Source: Tannerellaceae bacterium
GTDB lineage: Bacteria > Bacteroidota > Bacteroidia > Bacteroidales > Tannerellaceae
NCBI GenBank assembly: GCA_021201295.1
Contig: JAJQFE010000022.1
Span: forward strand, 79,685-143,684
Reading direction: 5' to 3'
Length of the DNA: 64,000 nt
Program-made: the position numbers and the translations under genes
Notes under the pieces: model-generated
What the model saw: only the letters and a program-made list of their open reading frames with translations
What the model was told of the DNA's origin: nothing
Database searches by the model: none
Shown here: piece by piece, positions 30,919-38,824 of the stretch
How positions within the stretch are numbered: position 1 is the stretch's first letter
How the letters are laid out: every line of letters starts with the position of its first letter

Positions 30919-31022
30919 TTTTACTTGCTCTTTTTAGGGCAATAGACAAGCTCTTTTTTAAAAAAGGTGGTTGTATATTAACTAAAAAGAGCTTAGCGGG
31001 CAACAAAAAAGAGCAAGTAAAA
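30919..31022. repeat. Nested inverted repeat (104 bp)
   Basis: Outer arms 30919-30935 and 31006-31022 are a perfect 17-bp inverted repeat containing ACTTGCTC; inner arms 30948-30958 and 30984-30994 are a perfect 11-bp inverted repeat containing AAGCTC. The same CTC-plus-T motif is used in all arms. It may be a long hairpin, a protein-binding array or a recombination site. Confidence 0.7.
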
Positions 31023-31123
31023 ATCTTTCTTTAAGATAGCCCCTTCTATTAAACAAACTATGAAAAAAACTGTTTCTGTAAGACTAAAGAACAATTTTAG
31101 TAATAAATTAAAAATATAAAAGT

Positions 31124-31384
31124 ATGAAAAAGATGATTTTATCTGGTTTAGCAGCAGGCTGTATTCTTTTATCAGGCAACGTTTTTGCACAGGATGTTAA
31201 GAAAGAAGACCGGAAAGAGATCCGGGAAGAACGCAAAGAAGAGAGAAAAGAAAGAGAAGAAGAAAGAAAAGAACACAGAAAAGAAAACCGGGAAGAACGG
31301 GAAAAAGAACGGAAAGAACGCAGAGAAGAGAGAAAAGAACACCGGGAAGCGGAAAAAGAAAACCGCAAAGAAGAGTGGAAATAA
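31124..31384 (+). CDS. Small exported protein with an ER/K single-alpha-helix
   Basis: 86 residues: a clean signal peptide (MILSGLAAGCILLSGNVFAQ) followed by about 62 residues almost wholly Glu, Lys, Arg with a few His and Asn, in repeats such as REERKEERKE and EHRKENREE. Such sequences can form stable single helices without a coiled-coil partner. No enzyme motif is present. It would be secreted to the periplasm; a role as spacer, acid/cation buffer or chaperone-like factor is only a guess. The ATG at 31124 is the only start that gives a signal peptide. Confidence 0.7.
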   Translation: MKKMILSGLAAGCILLSGNVFAQDVKKEDRKEIREERKEERKEREEERKEHRKENREEREKERKERREERKEHREAEKENRKEEWK

Positions 31385-31466
31385 AAGAAAAGAAGATAAC
31401 CCCAACATTTACTCATTCTTTGAAAGAGTGACCAGTAGAAAGCCCTCGTGCTTTCCTATGCATAAC

Positions 31467-31761
31467 CCCGGGTAGTACCCAGTCATGTTCGGAAGATTTT
31501 TTATATCTGCAACAGGTAAAAAATCAACATGATGGACGTGAGGATTTACAATCCGAACCTCTCCGGGTATCAGGATCTCCGGATCCGGAATCTATCAAAT
31601 ACCTATTAGGATAGAACAAAAGGTATGGAAGGCGGATCAGGAGATCCTTATATCCAGCAGGCGGGGATTGAAAATCCCTTTCGACGAACAAGGATACAAC
31701 TTGTTTATCAATGGGTTATTGGTCGATAAAATCTTCCGAACATGACAGGGTTACACCCGGG
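31467..31761. mobile_element. MITE-like element with 34-bp imperfect terminal inverted repeats
   Basis: Left end 31467-31500 and right end 31728-31761 are inverted repeats: the inner 19 bases are perfect (31482-31500 with 31728-31746) and the outer 15 begin and end with CCCGGG with a few mismatches. The 227-base interior has no transposase but small palindromes of the GGATT-nnn-AATCC type (near 31555 and 31676) and the motif GGATCTCCGGATCCGGAA at 31573-31590, which recurs at 60900-60917. No clear target-site duplication is seen. It could be a non-autonomous element or a REP/BIME cluster. Confidence 0.6.
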
Positions 31762-31891
31762 ATAGGTTTTACAGATAAGCCACAGAGGAGGTAAACCCAT
31801 AGCATGTTAAATTTCCCGTCCGTAAAGAAATGAGAATCCCGGATTAAAATAATAAAAGATCGATCCATCCCTAACCTAACAGAAATATACT

Positions 31892-31899
31892 TACCTTTG
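31892..31899 (+). promoter_or_regulatory. Bacteroidota -7 box (TACCTTTG)
   Basis: Exact TAnnTTTG match 65 bases before the gene at 31964. Confidence 0.5.
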
Positions 31900-31963
31900 T
31901 CTATACCGGAAACATGGATATACAGGTCAAATCATAGTTATAGTATTAAAAAACAAGATCATT

Positions 31964-32614
31964 ATGAAACAAATGATATTAATCGGAGCAAGCGGATTTG
32001 TAGGTTCCGCTATCCTCAAAGAAGCCCTCTCAAGAGGTTATCAGGTAAAAGCAGTCGTTAGAAATCCGGAAAAAGTAACCAAAAAGAGTCCTGATCTGAC
32101 AGTCGTAAAAGCCGATGTATCTTCAGCCGCTACGGTGGCAGAAGTAGTCAAAGGAGCCGATGCGGTGATCAGCGCCTACAACCCAGGCTGGACCAATCCC
32201 GATATGTATGATGAAACCCTCGCCGTCTATCCCGCCATCCTTCAGGGAGTCAAACAGGCCAGAGTCAAACGGTTACAGATAGTAGGCGGTGCCGGAACCC
32301 TCTTTGTCGCTCCGGGTGTACGGGTTGTGGATACAGGAGTCATTCCACAGGAAATAATGGGTGGCGTAAAATCATTAGGTGAATTTTATCTCCATACGCT
32401 GGTTAATGAGAAAGAGATCGACTGGGTATTCTTCTCTCCGGCAGGAACCATTACTCCGGGCAAACGCACGGGTAAATACCGTCTGGGGAAAGACGACCTG
32501 ATTACGGATGCACAGGGAAACAGTAACATTTCCGTGGAAGATTATGCGAAAGCCATGATCGATGAACTGGAAAACCCACAGCATCATCAGGAACGGTTTA
32601 CGATTGGCTATTAA
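31964..32614 (+). CDS. NAD(P)H-binding oxidoreductase/epimerase-like protein
   Basis: 216 residues beginning with a Rossmann motif (ILIGASGFVGSAI) and VVRNPEKV, followed by DAVISAYNPGW; this is the NAD(P)H-binding (NmrA/atypical SDR) family. No catalytic Tyr-xxx-Lys pair is evident. It lies 10 bases before a flavin-type gene in the same direction, so the two likely form a small redox operon. Cytoplasmic; substrate unknown. Confidence 0.82.
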   Translation: MKQMILIGASGFVGSAILKEALSRGYQVKAVVRNPEKVTKKSPDLTVVKADVSSAATVAEVVKGADAVISAYNPGWTNPDMYDETLAVYPAILQGVKQARVKRLQIVGGAGTLFVAPGVRVVDTGVIPQEIMGGVKSLGEFYLHTLVNEKEIDWVFFSPAGTITPGKRTGKYRLGKDDLITDAQGNSNISVEDYAKAMIDELENPQHHQERFTIGY

Positions 32615-32624
32615 AACCTGAAGC

Positions 32625-33029
32625 ATGTTAGAAAAAGCATTCATGTTCCTTGCAGAACATAAAGAAGTTGCTTTTGCCACCGTGGGTAGTGACGGTAAAC
32701 CTAAACTTCGTGTTTTTCAGATCATGAAACAGGAAAACACAACCGTTTACTTTGCCACTGCCCCCGGTAAAGAAGTTCACCGCCAACTCCATGACAACCC
32801 CTCTATCGAAATGCTGGGTATGGAGGGGAATATATCCGTACGGATCAGTGGAGAAGCCAGCTTTGATGTCCCAGAAGAAGTCGGGAAAGAAATATATGAT
32901 ACGAACCCCGTATTATCCCGGTTATATAAAGCGTATACCGATCTATCCTACTTCCGTGTTCCGGTCCGGAAATTGGATTACTTTGATTTAAGCACGACAC
33001 CTCCGGTATTTAAAAGTTTTAATCTGTAA
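32625..33029 (+). CDS. Pyridoxamine 5'-phosphate oxidase family (FMN-binding split barrel) protein
   Basis: 134 residues: FLAEHKEVAFATVGSDGKPKLRVFQIM at the start, then VYFATAPGKEVHRQL, as in small FMN- or F420-type split-barrel proteins. It shares the operon with the oxidoreductase upstream. Too short to be the metabolic PdxH; probably a general flavin reductase-like or binding protein. Confidence 0.82.
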   Translation: MLEKAFMFLAEHKEVAFATVGSDGKPKLRVFQIMKQENTTVYFATAPGKEVHRQLHDNPSIEMLGMEGNISVRISGEASFDVPEEVGKEIYDTNPVLSRLYKAYTDLSYFRVPVRKLDYFDLSTTPPVFKSFNL

Positions 33030-33307
33030 ATAAAAGGTATGTGAAAACAAATTTTTGACCTTTACTGACCTATTTAAAAGAATAGATACAGTCGGGAGCT
33101 TAAATAGTAGGAGAGGATCTCTCCGTTATTATCGCCGGTGGCCAACAGTATGAACACAGCGGATCACTTCCGAAAGTCTGGACAGACTAACCGGACAGTC
33201 ACCGGATTTAGCGGTCATCATTACCTTACTATAGATCTTTCCTGAAACTTTTATCAATCGTTTTTGTTTTACATATGCTCCCAGGGACCATTTTATAAAA
33301 AATAGGT

Positions 33308-34414
33308 ATGCATTATATTACAGAACTTCTGAAAGGAGACAGTGCACATTTAGTCTATAGTAGCCTGATATTCCTGGGAGGAATTATTCTGGTGATTATA
33401 CTATACAGGTATATACTGAACAAACTGATAAAAAAAGCCAGACGTTCCCAGACCTGGATAGATAATTTTGTCATAGAGATGCTACGGGTTCCTTTCCTCT
33501 GTTTGCTGTTGTGGGTAGCTGTTCGCATCTTCAGCCAAAGTATTTTTTATGACAGCAGGATTATTGACACTGTTAACCATGTACTTCAGATCCTGTTGAT
33601 TATTACTATTGGGTGGATATTCCTTCAACTTAATAATATTCTGTTCTATTACCTGGAAAAGAAAGTAGAGAAAGAGAATGAAAACCGTTACGAAGTCCAG
33701 AGCAGCATTACTAAATTCACGATATTCAAAAAGTTACTGGTTGGGTTGATCACCATTGTGATAGTGGCCATCTGCCTGATGACTTTTGACCGGATACGAA
33801 CGTTCGGGATCAGTTTGCTGACTTCGGTAGGGATTGCAGGGATTATTCTCGGCTTTGCCGCCCAGAAAAGTATCAGTATGGTGCTAGCCGGGATCCAGAT
33901 AGCTATTACCCAACCCATCAAACTAAATGATCTGGTCGTAATCGACGGCGATAGCGGACGTATTGAAGAGATAAAACTAACCTACGTGGTGGTAAACTTA
34001 TGGGATAAACGGCGGTTGATCATCCCTGTCAATTATTTCCTGGAACAGAAATTTGAGAACTGGACCCGCTATAGCTCCGATATTATAGGGGCTGTTTTTA
34101 TCTATGTTGACTACCGGATTCCCTTAGATAAGTTAAAAGAAAAATTAGCAGGGATTGTCAAAGATGACCCGAACTGGGATCATAACCTGTGTAGTCTGAA
34201 TGTAAATAACCTGAAAGAGACCTGCATTGAACTCCGTGCCTTAGTCAGCAGTGAAGATGCCGCCAAAAACAGTAACCTGCAATTCGCTATCTGGGAAAAA
34301 ATGCTACAGTATATCCAGACTGATTTTCCCCAATATCTAACGCAGACCCGGATTCATCTGGTCAACGGCGTAAACCCTGCCCCGTCTGTCCAGCCGGAGA
34401 AGCCTGTGGGTTAA
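33308..34414 (+). CDS. MscS-family mechanosensitive channel
   Basis: 368 residues with about four N-terminal helices, then the MscS pore-helix region (TSVGIAGIILGFAAQKSISMVLAGIQIAI is split here by glycine/alanine packing) and the beta domain (LNDLVVIDGDSGRIEEI). This family releases solutes during osmotic downshock. The 278 bases before it hold no intact gene; a frame near 33110-33240 looks faintly protein-like but has stops. Confidence 0.88.
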   Translation: MHYITELLKGDSAHLVYSSLIFLGGIILVIILYRYILNKLIKKARRSQTWIDNFVIEMLRVPFLCLLLWVAVRIFSQSIFYDSRIIDTVNHVLQILLIITIGWIFLQLNNILFYYLEKKVEKENENRYEVQSSITKFTIFKKLLVGLITIVIVAICLMTFDRIRTFGISLLTSVGIAGIILGFAAQKSISMVLAGIQIAITQPIKLNDLVVIDGDSGRIEEIKLTYVVVNLWDKRRLIIPVNYFLEQKFENWTRYSSDIIGAVFIYVDYRIPLDKLKEKLAGIVKDDPNWDHNLCSLNVNNLKETCIELRALVSSEDAAKNSNLQFAIWEKMLQYIQTDFPQYLTQTRIHLVNGVNPAPSVQPEKPVG

Positions 34415-34504
34415 TTTCCTGTGGTTAGGTTCAACTTTTAAGCAAACAGTTTGTTTTAATTATAAAAGGTTACCACAATATTATTCTATCTAAAACAATC
34501 TTTT

Positions 34505-35095
34505 ATGAAGAATTCAAAAGAAATGCATGCGCTTATCAAACAACGGGGTACCAATCAACTCGACGATCTTACTTTAGGACTGGTCAATGCCATGAAATAC
34601 AGCCGTTCGGACATCCTCTATCCGGATTTCGGTGATGTCAAACCGGGTGAAGGAGTGGAGCCGGAATGGTTTTATGAAGTATACAGGGGAACCAACAACT
34701 TCTCAGAGCTGACAGCTATTAACCAGTACATATCCCAGGAAGCACTTTTTGACGATATCGGCGAACTGATGATGGGAATCGCCCTGGTTGAAATGAAACA
34801 TATGGATAAACTGGGAGATTTTATTTTATCCCTGAAAGGCCAGGTAACCCAGGAGTATGATATCAGATATGTCGCCTATAGGAAAAATGCCCGTGAAGCC
34901 GTACAACTGGGCATAGAGTCGGAAACCAGTACCATTGCCGAGTATAATAAACTATTGAAAAAAGTAAAAGAGCTTCCTGTGAATAAAACAACACTTACTA
35001 CCTTCCAGCTCCTGTCCAAATTGATCGCTGATGAAACCCATCATATTTCCCTGTTCCGTGAATGGCTCAACGAGCATCCGGAATCCGAAAAATAG
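34505..35095 (+). CDS. Ferritin-like / rubrerythrin-type domain protein
   Basis: 196 residues, mostly helical, with the carboxylate/His pattern of ferritin-like diiron proteins: NNFSELTAINQY, ALVEMKHMDKLGDFI, and ADETHHISLFREWL. This looks like a four-helix bundle with ExxH pairs. It could bind iron or manganese and help against peroxide stress. Ends in TAG, one of the normal amber stops in the window. Confidence 0.75.
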   Translation: MKNSKEMHALIKQRGTNQLDDLTLGLVNAMKYSRSDILYPDFGDVKPGEGVEPEWFYEVYRGTNNFSELTAINQYISQEALFDDIGELMMGIALVEMKHMDKLGDFILSLKGQVTQEYDIRYVAYRKNAREAVQLGIESETSTIAEYNKLLKKVKELPVNKTTLTTFQLLSKLIADETHHISLFREWLNEHPESEK

Positions 35096-35283
35096 GATCC
35101 GTTTTTACTTAGGTTGGCTGCATTCGTTGGGATAGGCTTTAAGAGTAGATTTTGTGTGGTTATTGAAGTGGCGGGCGAGGACGAATGTACGGTTGAGTGA
35201 AACAAATTATCTGGTTGCGACCGGTGAACTGGAAAAGTAATGTATCTTTATGTGGTAAATATATCCACAAATAAATGATCGCG

Positions 35284-35496
35284 ATGAAGAAAGTATTCCG
35301 CATACAGGGCATGGCGTGTGGCCATTACCGCAAATGGGTTAAAAAAGCCTTACAGCGTATACCCGGCCTACAGGCTGTGGTGACGCTGGATCCACCCGTA
35401 GCAACCATAGAATTTGCCGGTACGAAAAAAACACCGGAGGAATTACAAAAAGCCGTGTCTGAGGCGGGAAATTATATTTTGTCAGAAACAGAATAA
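35284..35496 (+). CDS. Heavy-metal-associated (HMA) domain protein with a lost metal Cys
   Basis: 70 residues with the ferredoxin-like HMA fold: KKVFRIQGMACGHYRKWVKKAL. The family motif is GMxCxxC; here the second Cys is Tyr15 (TAC at 35326-35328), one G-to-A change from TGC. ATG 35284 is preferred over 35275 since homologues begin just before the first strand. Without the second Cys it should bind Cu/Zn poorly. A TATCTTTA box (7 of 8 to the -7 consensus) is at 35243-35250. Confidence 0.78.
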   Translation: MKKVFRIQGMACGHYRKWVKKALQRIPGLQAVVTLDPPVATIEFAGTKKTPEELQKAVSEAGNYILSETE

Positions 35497-35499
35497 ATC

Positions 35500-35544
35500 C
35501 ATAGGAAAGGATAGGAGCAGTGTGGTGTCCTGTCCTTTCCTATG
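35500..35544 (+). terminator. Long hairpin after the HMA gene
   Basis: A 17-bp stem (35500-35516 with 35528-35544, one G-T pair) directly after the stop codon. There is no T-run, so it may act as a rho-independent stop only weakly, or protect the mRNA end. Confidence 0.6.
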
Positions 35545-35552
35545 AAATCCCT

Positions 35553-35687
35553 TTATTTGATCCGGTTCCAATCCATTAATATAGCATCGAGGAAACTGTA
35601 TACCCAATCATTTCCATTGACTTTGGAGGTGGGTTTTAATAAAGAGGTGGCTGCCTTTTCACTATTTGTTGTGTAAGTGCTGTTCAT
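35553..35687 (-). CDS. Small hypothetical protein (44 residues)
   Basis: ATG at 35687 opens a 44-codon frame on the - strand, in a stretch otherwise empty of genes. The protein starts MNSTYTTNSEKAATSLLK and ends ILMDWNRIK. It has normal-looking composition and a Trp-rich end, and no overlap with another gene. I do not recognise the family. The hairpin at 35500-35544 would sit just past its stop and could serve both genes. The rest of 35688-35887 shows no gene. Confidence 0.45.
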   Translation of the reverse strand: MNSTYTTNSEKAATSLLKPTSKVNGNDWVYSFLDAILMDWNRIK

Positions 35688-35887
35688 TTTTTTTCTTTTT
35701 TTCCATACCCATACGTTTACGTTATTCAATCAGGTTCTATAACAGAAGACGATTCATAGCGTAAAATATTTTAGAAAAGATAGATGAATTTAATTTCCTC
35801 TCCTTTTTTTCGGATGAGCATCCGTAAAACAGTAAACTCTTTTTCCTGGTGAACTGTTTGTATAGGAAACTCATATTCCATATAAAA

Positions 35888-36136
35888 ATGACAGTAGAAC
35901 AATTAGAAAAAATGGCATCCGATATGTATCATTCCTCAGCGAATGATCTTCCCGAAACGCATCTTTCCTACCGGGAAGACTGGATGGCACATAAAATAGA
36001 AATGGCTATTCAGGAAAAAGGACCTTTGTTCAGGAAACTTTTAGCTGCAGGTACCCGGATGGAGGTAATCCATTTGTTACGGGGAACCCATATCGATAAA
36101 ACCTACGCAGATGCCTATGATTCTCCTGATGATTGA
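35888..36136 (+). CDS. Conserved small hypothetical protein, paralogue A
   Basis: 82 residues from ATG 35888 (MTVEQLEKMASDMYH). It shares its N-terminal layout with the product of 36222: MT.(E/D)LE..A.D.Y then Y..DWMA(H/R)K(I/L)E. Helical, soluble, no motif I recognise. The pair looks like a local duplication. Confidence 0.65.
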   Translation: MTVEQLEKMASDMYHSSANDLPETHLSYREDWMAHKIEMAIQEKGPLFRKLLAAGTRMEVIHLLRGTHIDKTYADAYDSPDD

Positions 36137-36221
36137 TTTTGTGGAACTCTTCTAAACACTTACTATCCGATTTCTGTTTTCAATAAAGTATCAGAAATAT
36201 TCATTTTAAATAGATAAAGTT

Positions 36222-36805
36222 ATGACAATTCAGGATTTAGAAGTATTAGCAGCTGATCTGTATAAAGATGCAGAAGAATCTTCCCCTATTTTCGGGTATA
36301 CGAAAAAAAGGACTGGATGGCACGAAAACTGGAAGAAGATATTGAAGAAAACGGAGCTATGGTGAAACAGTATTTAGCCTATGAGGACACAGATGGTGTT
36401 TTAAATGACCTGGAACAACAATATGATAACAGTAAACATCATACCAAACATACCCAGGATAAAGACGAGGATATAACCGGTAAACAGGGTCTGGAAAATA
36501 CAAAAGAAAAAGATAAACTCACAGACCGGAAAGAAGACCGGATCGTGGATGATGCCGGTGACACGAAAGATGATAGGACTACAAAGGAATGGGAGAATGT
36601 AGAAGATCTGAATGATCAGGATAATTTCCAGGATCCGGAAGGTGAGTTGCTGATCATTGAAACAGATGATGAAGTAATTATTTTTGAAACAGAGAATGTA
36701 GAAGACAATATAGAAGACAATGGAGAGTATACTCCGGAAGATAAACCGAAAGCCTCTTCGTATGCGTCAGGTGCCTCTTCCCGGGCCGGGAAATGCCATT
36801 GGTAA
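36222..36805 (+). pseudogene. Paralogue B of the small protein, with a long acidic tail; one frameshift
   Basis: ATG 36222 gives MTIQDLEVLAADLYKDAEE; the frame changes in the A-run 36303-36309, and one more A yields KKDWMARKLEEDIEENG, aligning with paralogue A. After about residue 75 the protein becomes a tail of roughly 120 residues rich in Asp, Glu, Lys, Asn and Thr (TGKQGLENTKEKDKLTDRKE, then DDEVIIFETENVEDNIEDNG), most likely disordered. Function unknown. A strong terminator follows at 36839. Confidence 0.6.
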
Positions 36806-36838
36806 AAGCCGGTAAAAGAAAATAGTTCTGATAAATTT

Positions 36839-36870
36839 CCCCATAAAAAATGTCTGGTTTTTTTATGGGG
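36839..36870 (+). terminator. Intrinsic terminator-like hairpin
   Basis: A perfect 12-bp stem (36839-36850 with 36859-36870) with an 8-base loop; the stem itself carries the A- and T-runs. It lies 33 bases after paralogue B and 21 before the next small frame. Confidence 0.7.
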
Positions 36871-36891
36871 GAATGGAAATATAAAGAAGAC

Positions 36892-37011
36892 ATGACAAAG
36901 AAGAGACAACAGAGAATAGGAATGATTGTAGGTATAGTATTGATTATTTTTCTTTTACTTTACTGGCTGGTCGTTACCTTAGATCTATCTGCCTATTATG
37001 GTGAATGGTAA
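36892..37011 (+). CDS. Small single-helix membrane protein (39 residues)
   Basis: ATG 36892 encodes MTKKRQQR, then a hydrophobic helix (GMIVGIVLIIFLLLYWLVV) and a short tail ending YYGEW. Positive front and one helix give a clear inside-N topology. Frames of this size are often missed. It might be real or chance; the helix and charge pattern favour a real gene. Confidence 0.45.
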   Translation: MTKKRQQRIGMIVGIVLIIFLLLYWLVVTLDLSAYYGEW

Positions 37012-37079
37012 AATCTTCCTCTGTATACTAAAAAATTATAAATTAAATTCTATCTTAGCACGCCATATAAGATTCATTC

Positions 37080-37937
37080 ATGATGTGGCGAAAAATACTA
37101 TATTTCCCTTTTACCCGGCTGATAACGGGTGTTATTATCATACTGGCACTAACTTATGGCATCCAGGAAGGGTGCCGTTTCCTGTCTAAAACCCTGCATA
37201 TTGGTCTCTATTACAGGTTTTTGATCCAGCACATCAGTATGGCTGTTCTTGTCCCGCTGGGCTATGTCCTGTTTTACCGGTGGTATGAAAAGCGAAAGAT
37301 CACCGAGTTAACGATGCAGGGCTTTTTCCGGCAGATGGGAGCCGGTCTGCTAACCGGCTTTGTATTCATGTCGGCTGTCATGGCTTGTATTGCCTTATGG
37401 GGTGTCTATAGAGTGAATGACCTGCATATAGGCTCCTACCTGTTACTAGCTTTCGCCGGAACTGTTTCTACCGGAGTAATAGAAGAAATCCTCTTACGGG
37501 GTATGGTTTTCCGTTTAGTGGAGGAGAAGTTAGGCACCTGGTTATCCCTGTTAATTTCAGCTTTTTTATTTGGCTTCCTCCATATCTGGAATGATGAAGC
37601 AACTGTCATGTCCTCTGTAGCTATTTCCCTGGAAGCAGGGGTTTTATTAGCTACCGCCTATATCTACACCCGTAATTTATGGTTCCCCATTTTTCTTCAT
37701 GCAGCCTGGAATTTTACCTGTGGAGATATCTATGGTGCCCCTGTTTCCGGATATGTACCGGATCAAAGTCTTTTCATGAGTGAGATAGGAGGTCCTGAAT
37801 GGCTGACAGGTGGAGGTTTTGGACCGGAAAATGCCGTACAGACAGTTCTTCTGGGATTACTATCAGGTGCTTTATTTATGATCTTTGCTTATCGTAAACA
37901 ACAGATTATTCCTCTTTTCCGGAGGAGCAATACCTGA
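37080..37937 (+). CDS. CPBP-family intramembrane metalloprotease (CAAX/Abi-like)
   Basis: 285 residues, about eight helices. The family motifs are all present: EEILLR (Glu135-Glu136, Arg140), FGFLHIW (His168), and FPIFLHAAWNF (a second His and Asn). These residues are the Abi-type active site. Members cut prenylated or other membrane proteins or act in bacteriocin self-immunity. It stands alone, with a weak box (TATCTTAG) near its start. Confidence 0.88.
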   Translation: MMWRKILYFPFTRLITGVIIILALTYGIQEGCRFLSKTLHIGLYYRFLIQHISMAVLVPLGYVLFYRWYEKRKITELTMQGFFRQMGAGLLTGFVFMSAVMACIALWGVYRVNDLHIGSYLLLAFAGTVSTGVIEEILLRGMVFRLVEEKLGTWLSLLISAFLFGFLHIWNDEATVMSSVAISLEAGVLLATAYIYTRNLWFPIFLHAAWNFTCGDIYGAPVSGYVPDQSLFMSEIGGPEWLTGGGFGPENAVQTVLLGLLSGALFMIFAYRKQQIIPLFRRSNT

Positions 37938-38092
37938 AAATCAGAAATCGCTGTTTTTGTAATCCGCCTGAATAGGATGAATTTCATCCACTGTTCCAAA
38001 ATAAAATATTTCAACTATATTTGTTTGTCTATTTTTTATATCGTGGTGGGATATTCTACACAATAAACATATAACACTGACAACCCTGGATC

Positions 38093-38649
38093 ATAAAGGA
38101 AAAAGAAGATCATACGGAATTTTCAAGAATATATACTTTATATTTTCCTAAGATGGTACGTTTTGCCCAGGAGTATGTTGTTTCGGAAGAAGAAGCCCAG
38201 AATATTATCCAGGATCTGTTTCTTTATTTATGAGAACACCAGGATACCCTTAACGCCGTATCGAACCTGCATGCGTTTCTGTTTACCCTGACGAAAAACC
38301 GGTGTATTGATTTTTACCGGCAGTATACCCGGATGAGTCAGAAGAAAAAGTCATTGGATGCTTTACAGGAATATGAATTATGCCTGAAAATGGAGGCTTT
38401 GAAACAGTTTGATGAAAATATGTTTAGCCTACAGGACATTGAAGAGGTCCTGAATAATGCGGTGAATCATCTGCCTGATAAATGCCGGGAATATTTATTT
38501 TTAGCCGGATGGAGGGATTAAAGCATGAAGAAATTGCCCAACAATTAGATATATCTGTTCATACGGTACAAAACCATATCTCGTTGGCTATCCGCAAACT
38601 AAAAAACGAACTGAAAGATTATTTGCCCTTGTTTCTTTTTATTGTGTGA
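38093..38649 (+). pseudogene. ECF-type sigma factor, start codon lost, one stop and one frameshift
   Basis: Region 2 reads FSRIYTLYFPKMVRFAQEYV and AQNIIQDLFLYL, then TGA at 38231-38233 (a Trp or Arg codon before), NLHAFLFTLTKNRCIDFYRQ, and region 4 MEGLKHEEIAQQLDIS.VHTVQNHISLAIRKLK. The frame changes at the A-pair 38490-38491. The only start upstream is an ATA at 38093 where ATG would fit (MKEKEDHTEFSR), a G-to-A change. Repaired size about 185 residues, usual for the FecI-like group. No anti-sigma gene follows. Confidence 0.8.
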
Positions 38650-38791
38650 CCTGGTGAAGTGTTCCAAAACCACCGTGCTCCCGTGTAGGAAACACAGGAA
38701 CATAGTAGTTGAAGGGAGTTGAATGGTTTTCAGGAAAATCATGGATATAGGAAAAAGTGGATCTTTTTACCCGGTGAATGGAAAAAATATG

Positions 38792-38799
38792 TATTCTTG
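38792..38799 (+). promoter_or_regulatory. Probable -7 box (TATTCTTG)
   Basis: Seven of eight bases match TAnnTTTG, 25 bases before the ATG at 38825. Confidence 0.35.
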
Positions 38800-38824
38800 T
38801 GATAGTTAATATATACCCATACTT

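Larger units (their letters stand above)
30526..31123. other. AT-rich intergenic repeat region
   Basis: About 600 bases without a gene. Besides the TonB promoter it holds three diverged copies of a motif like AnAGACAGGnnCTTTTT (near 30785, 30874 and 30941), several GCTC-plus-T-run motifs, and the nested inverted repeat listed next. The C-rich block ends here. Confidence 0.5.
31385..31963. other. Intergenic region with a miniature mobile-element-like structure
   Basis: About 580 bases with no gene-like frame. It contains the inverted-repeat element at 31467-31761, the REP-like pieces inside it, and the promoter at 31892. Confidence 0.5.

Noticed and set aside
33030..33307. Protein remnant between the flavin gene and mscS
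   Set aside because: A short frame looks faintly protein-like (near 33110-33240), but it has stops and no motif that could be assigned.
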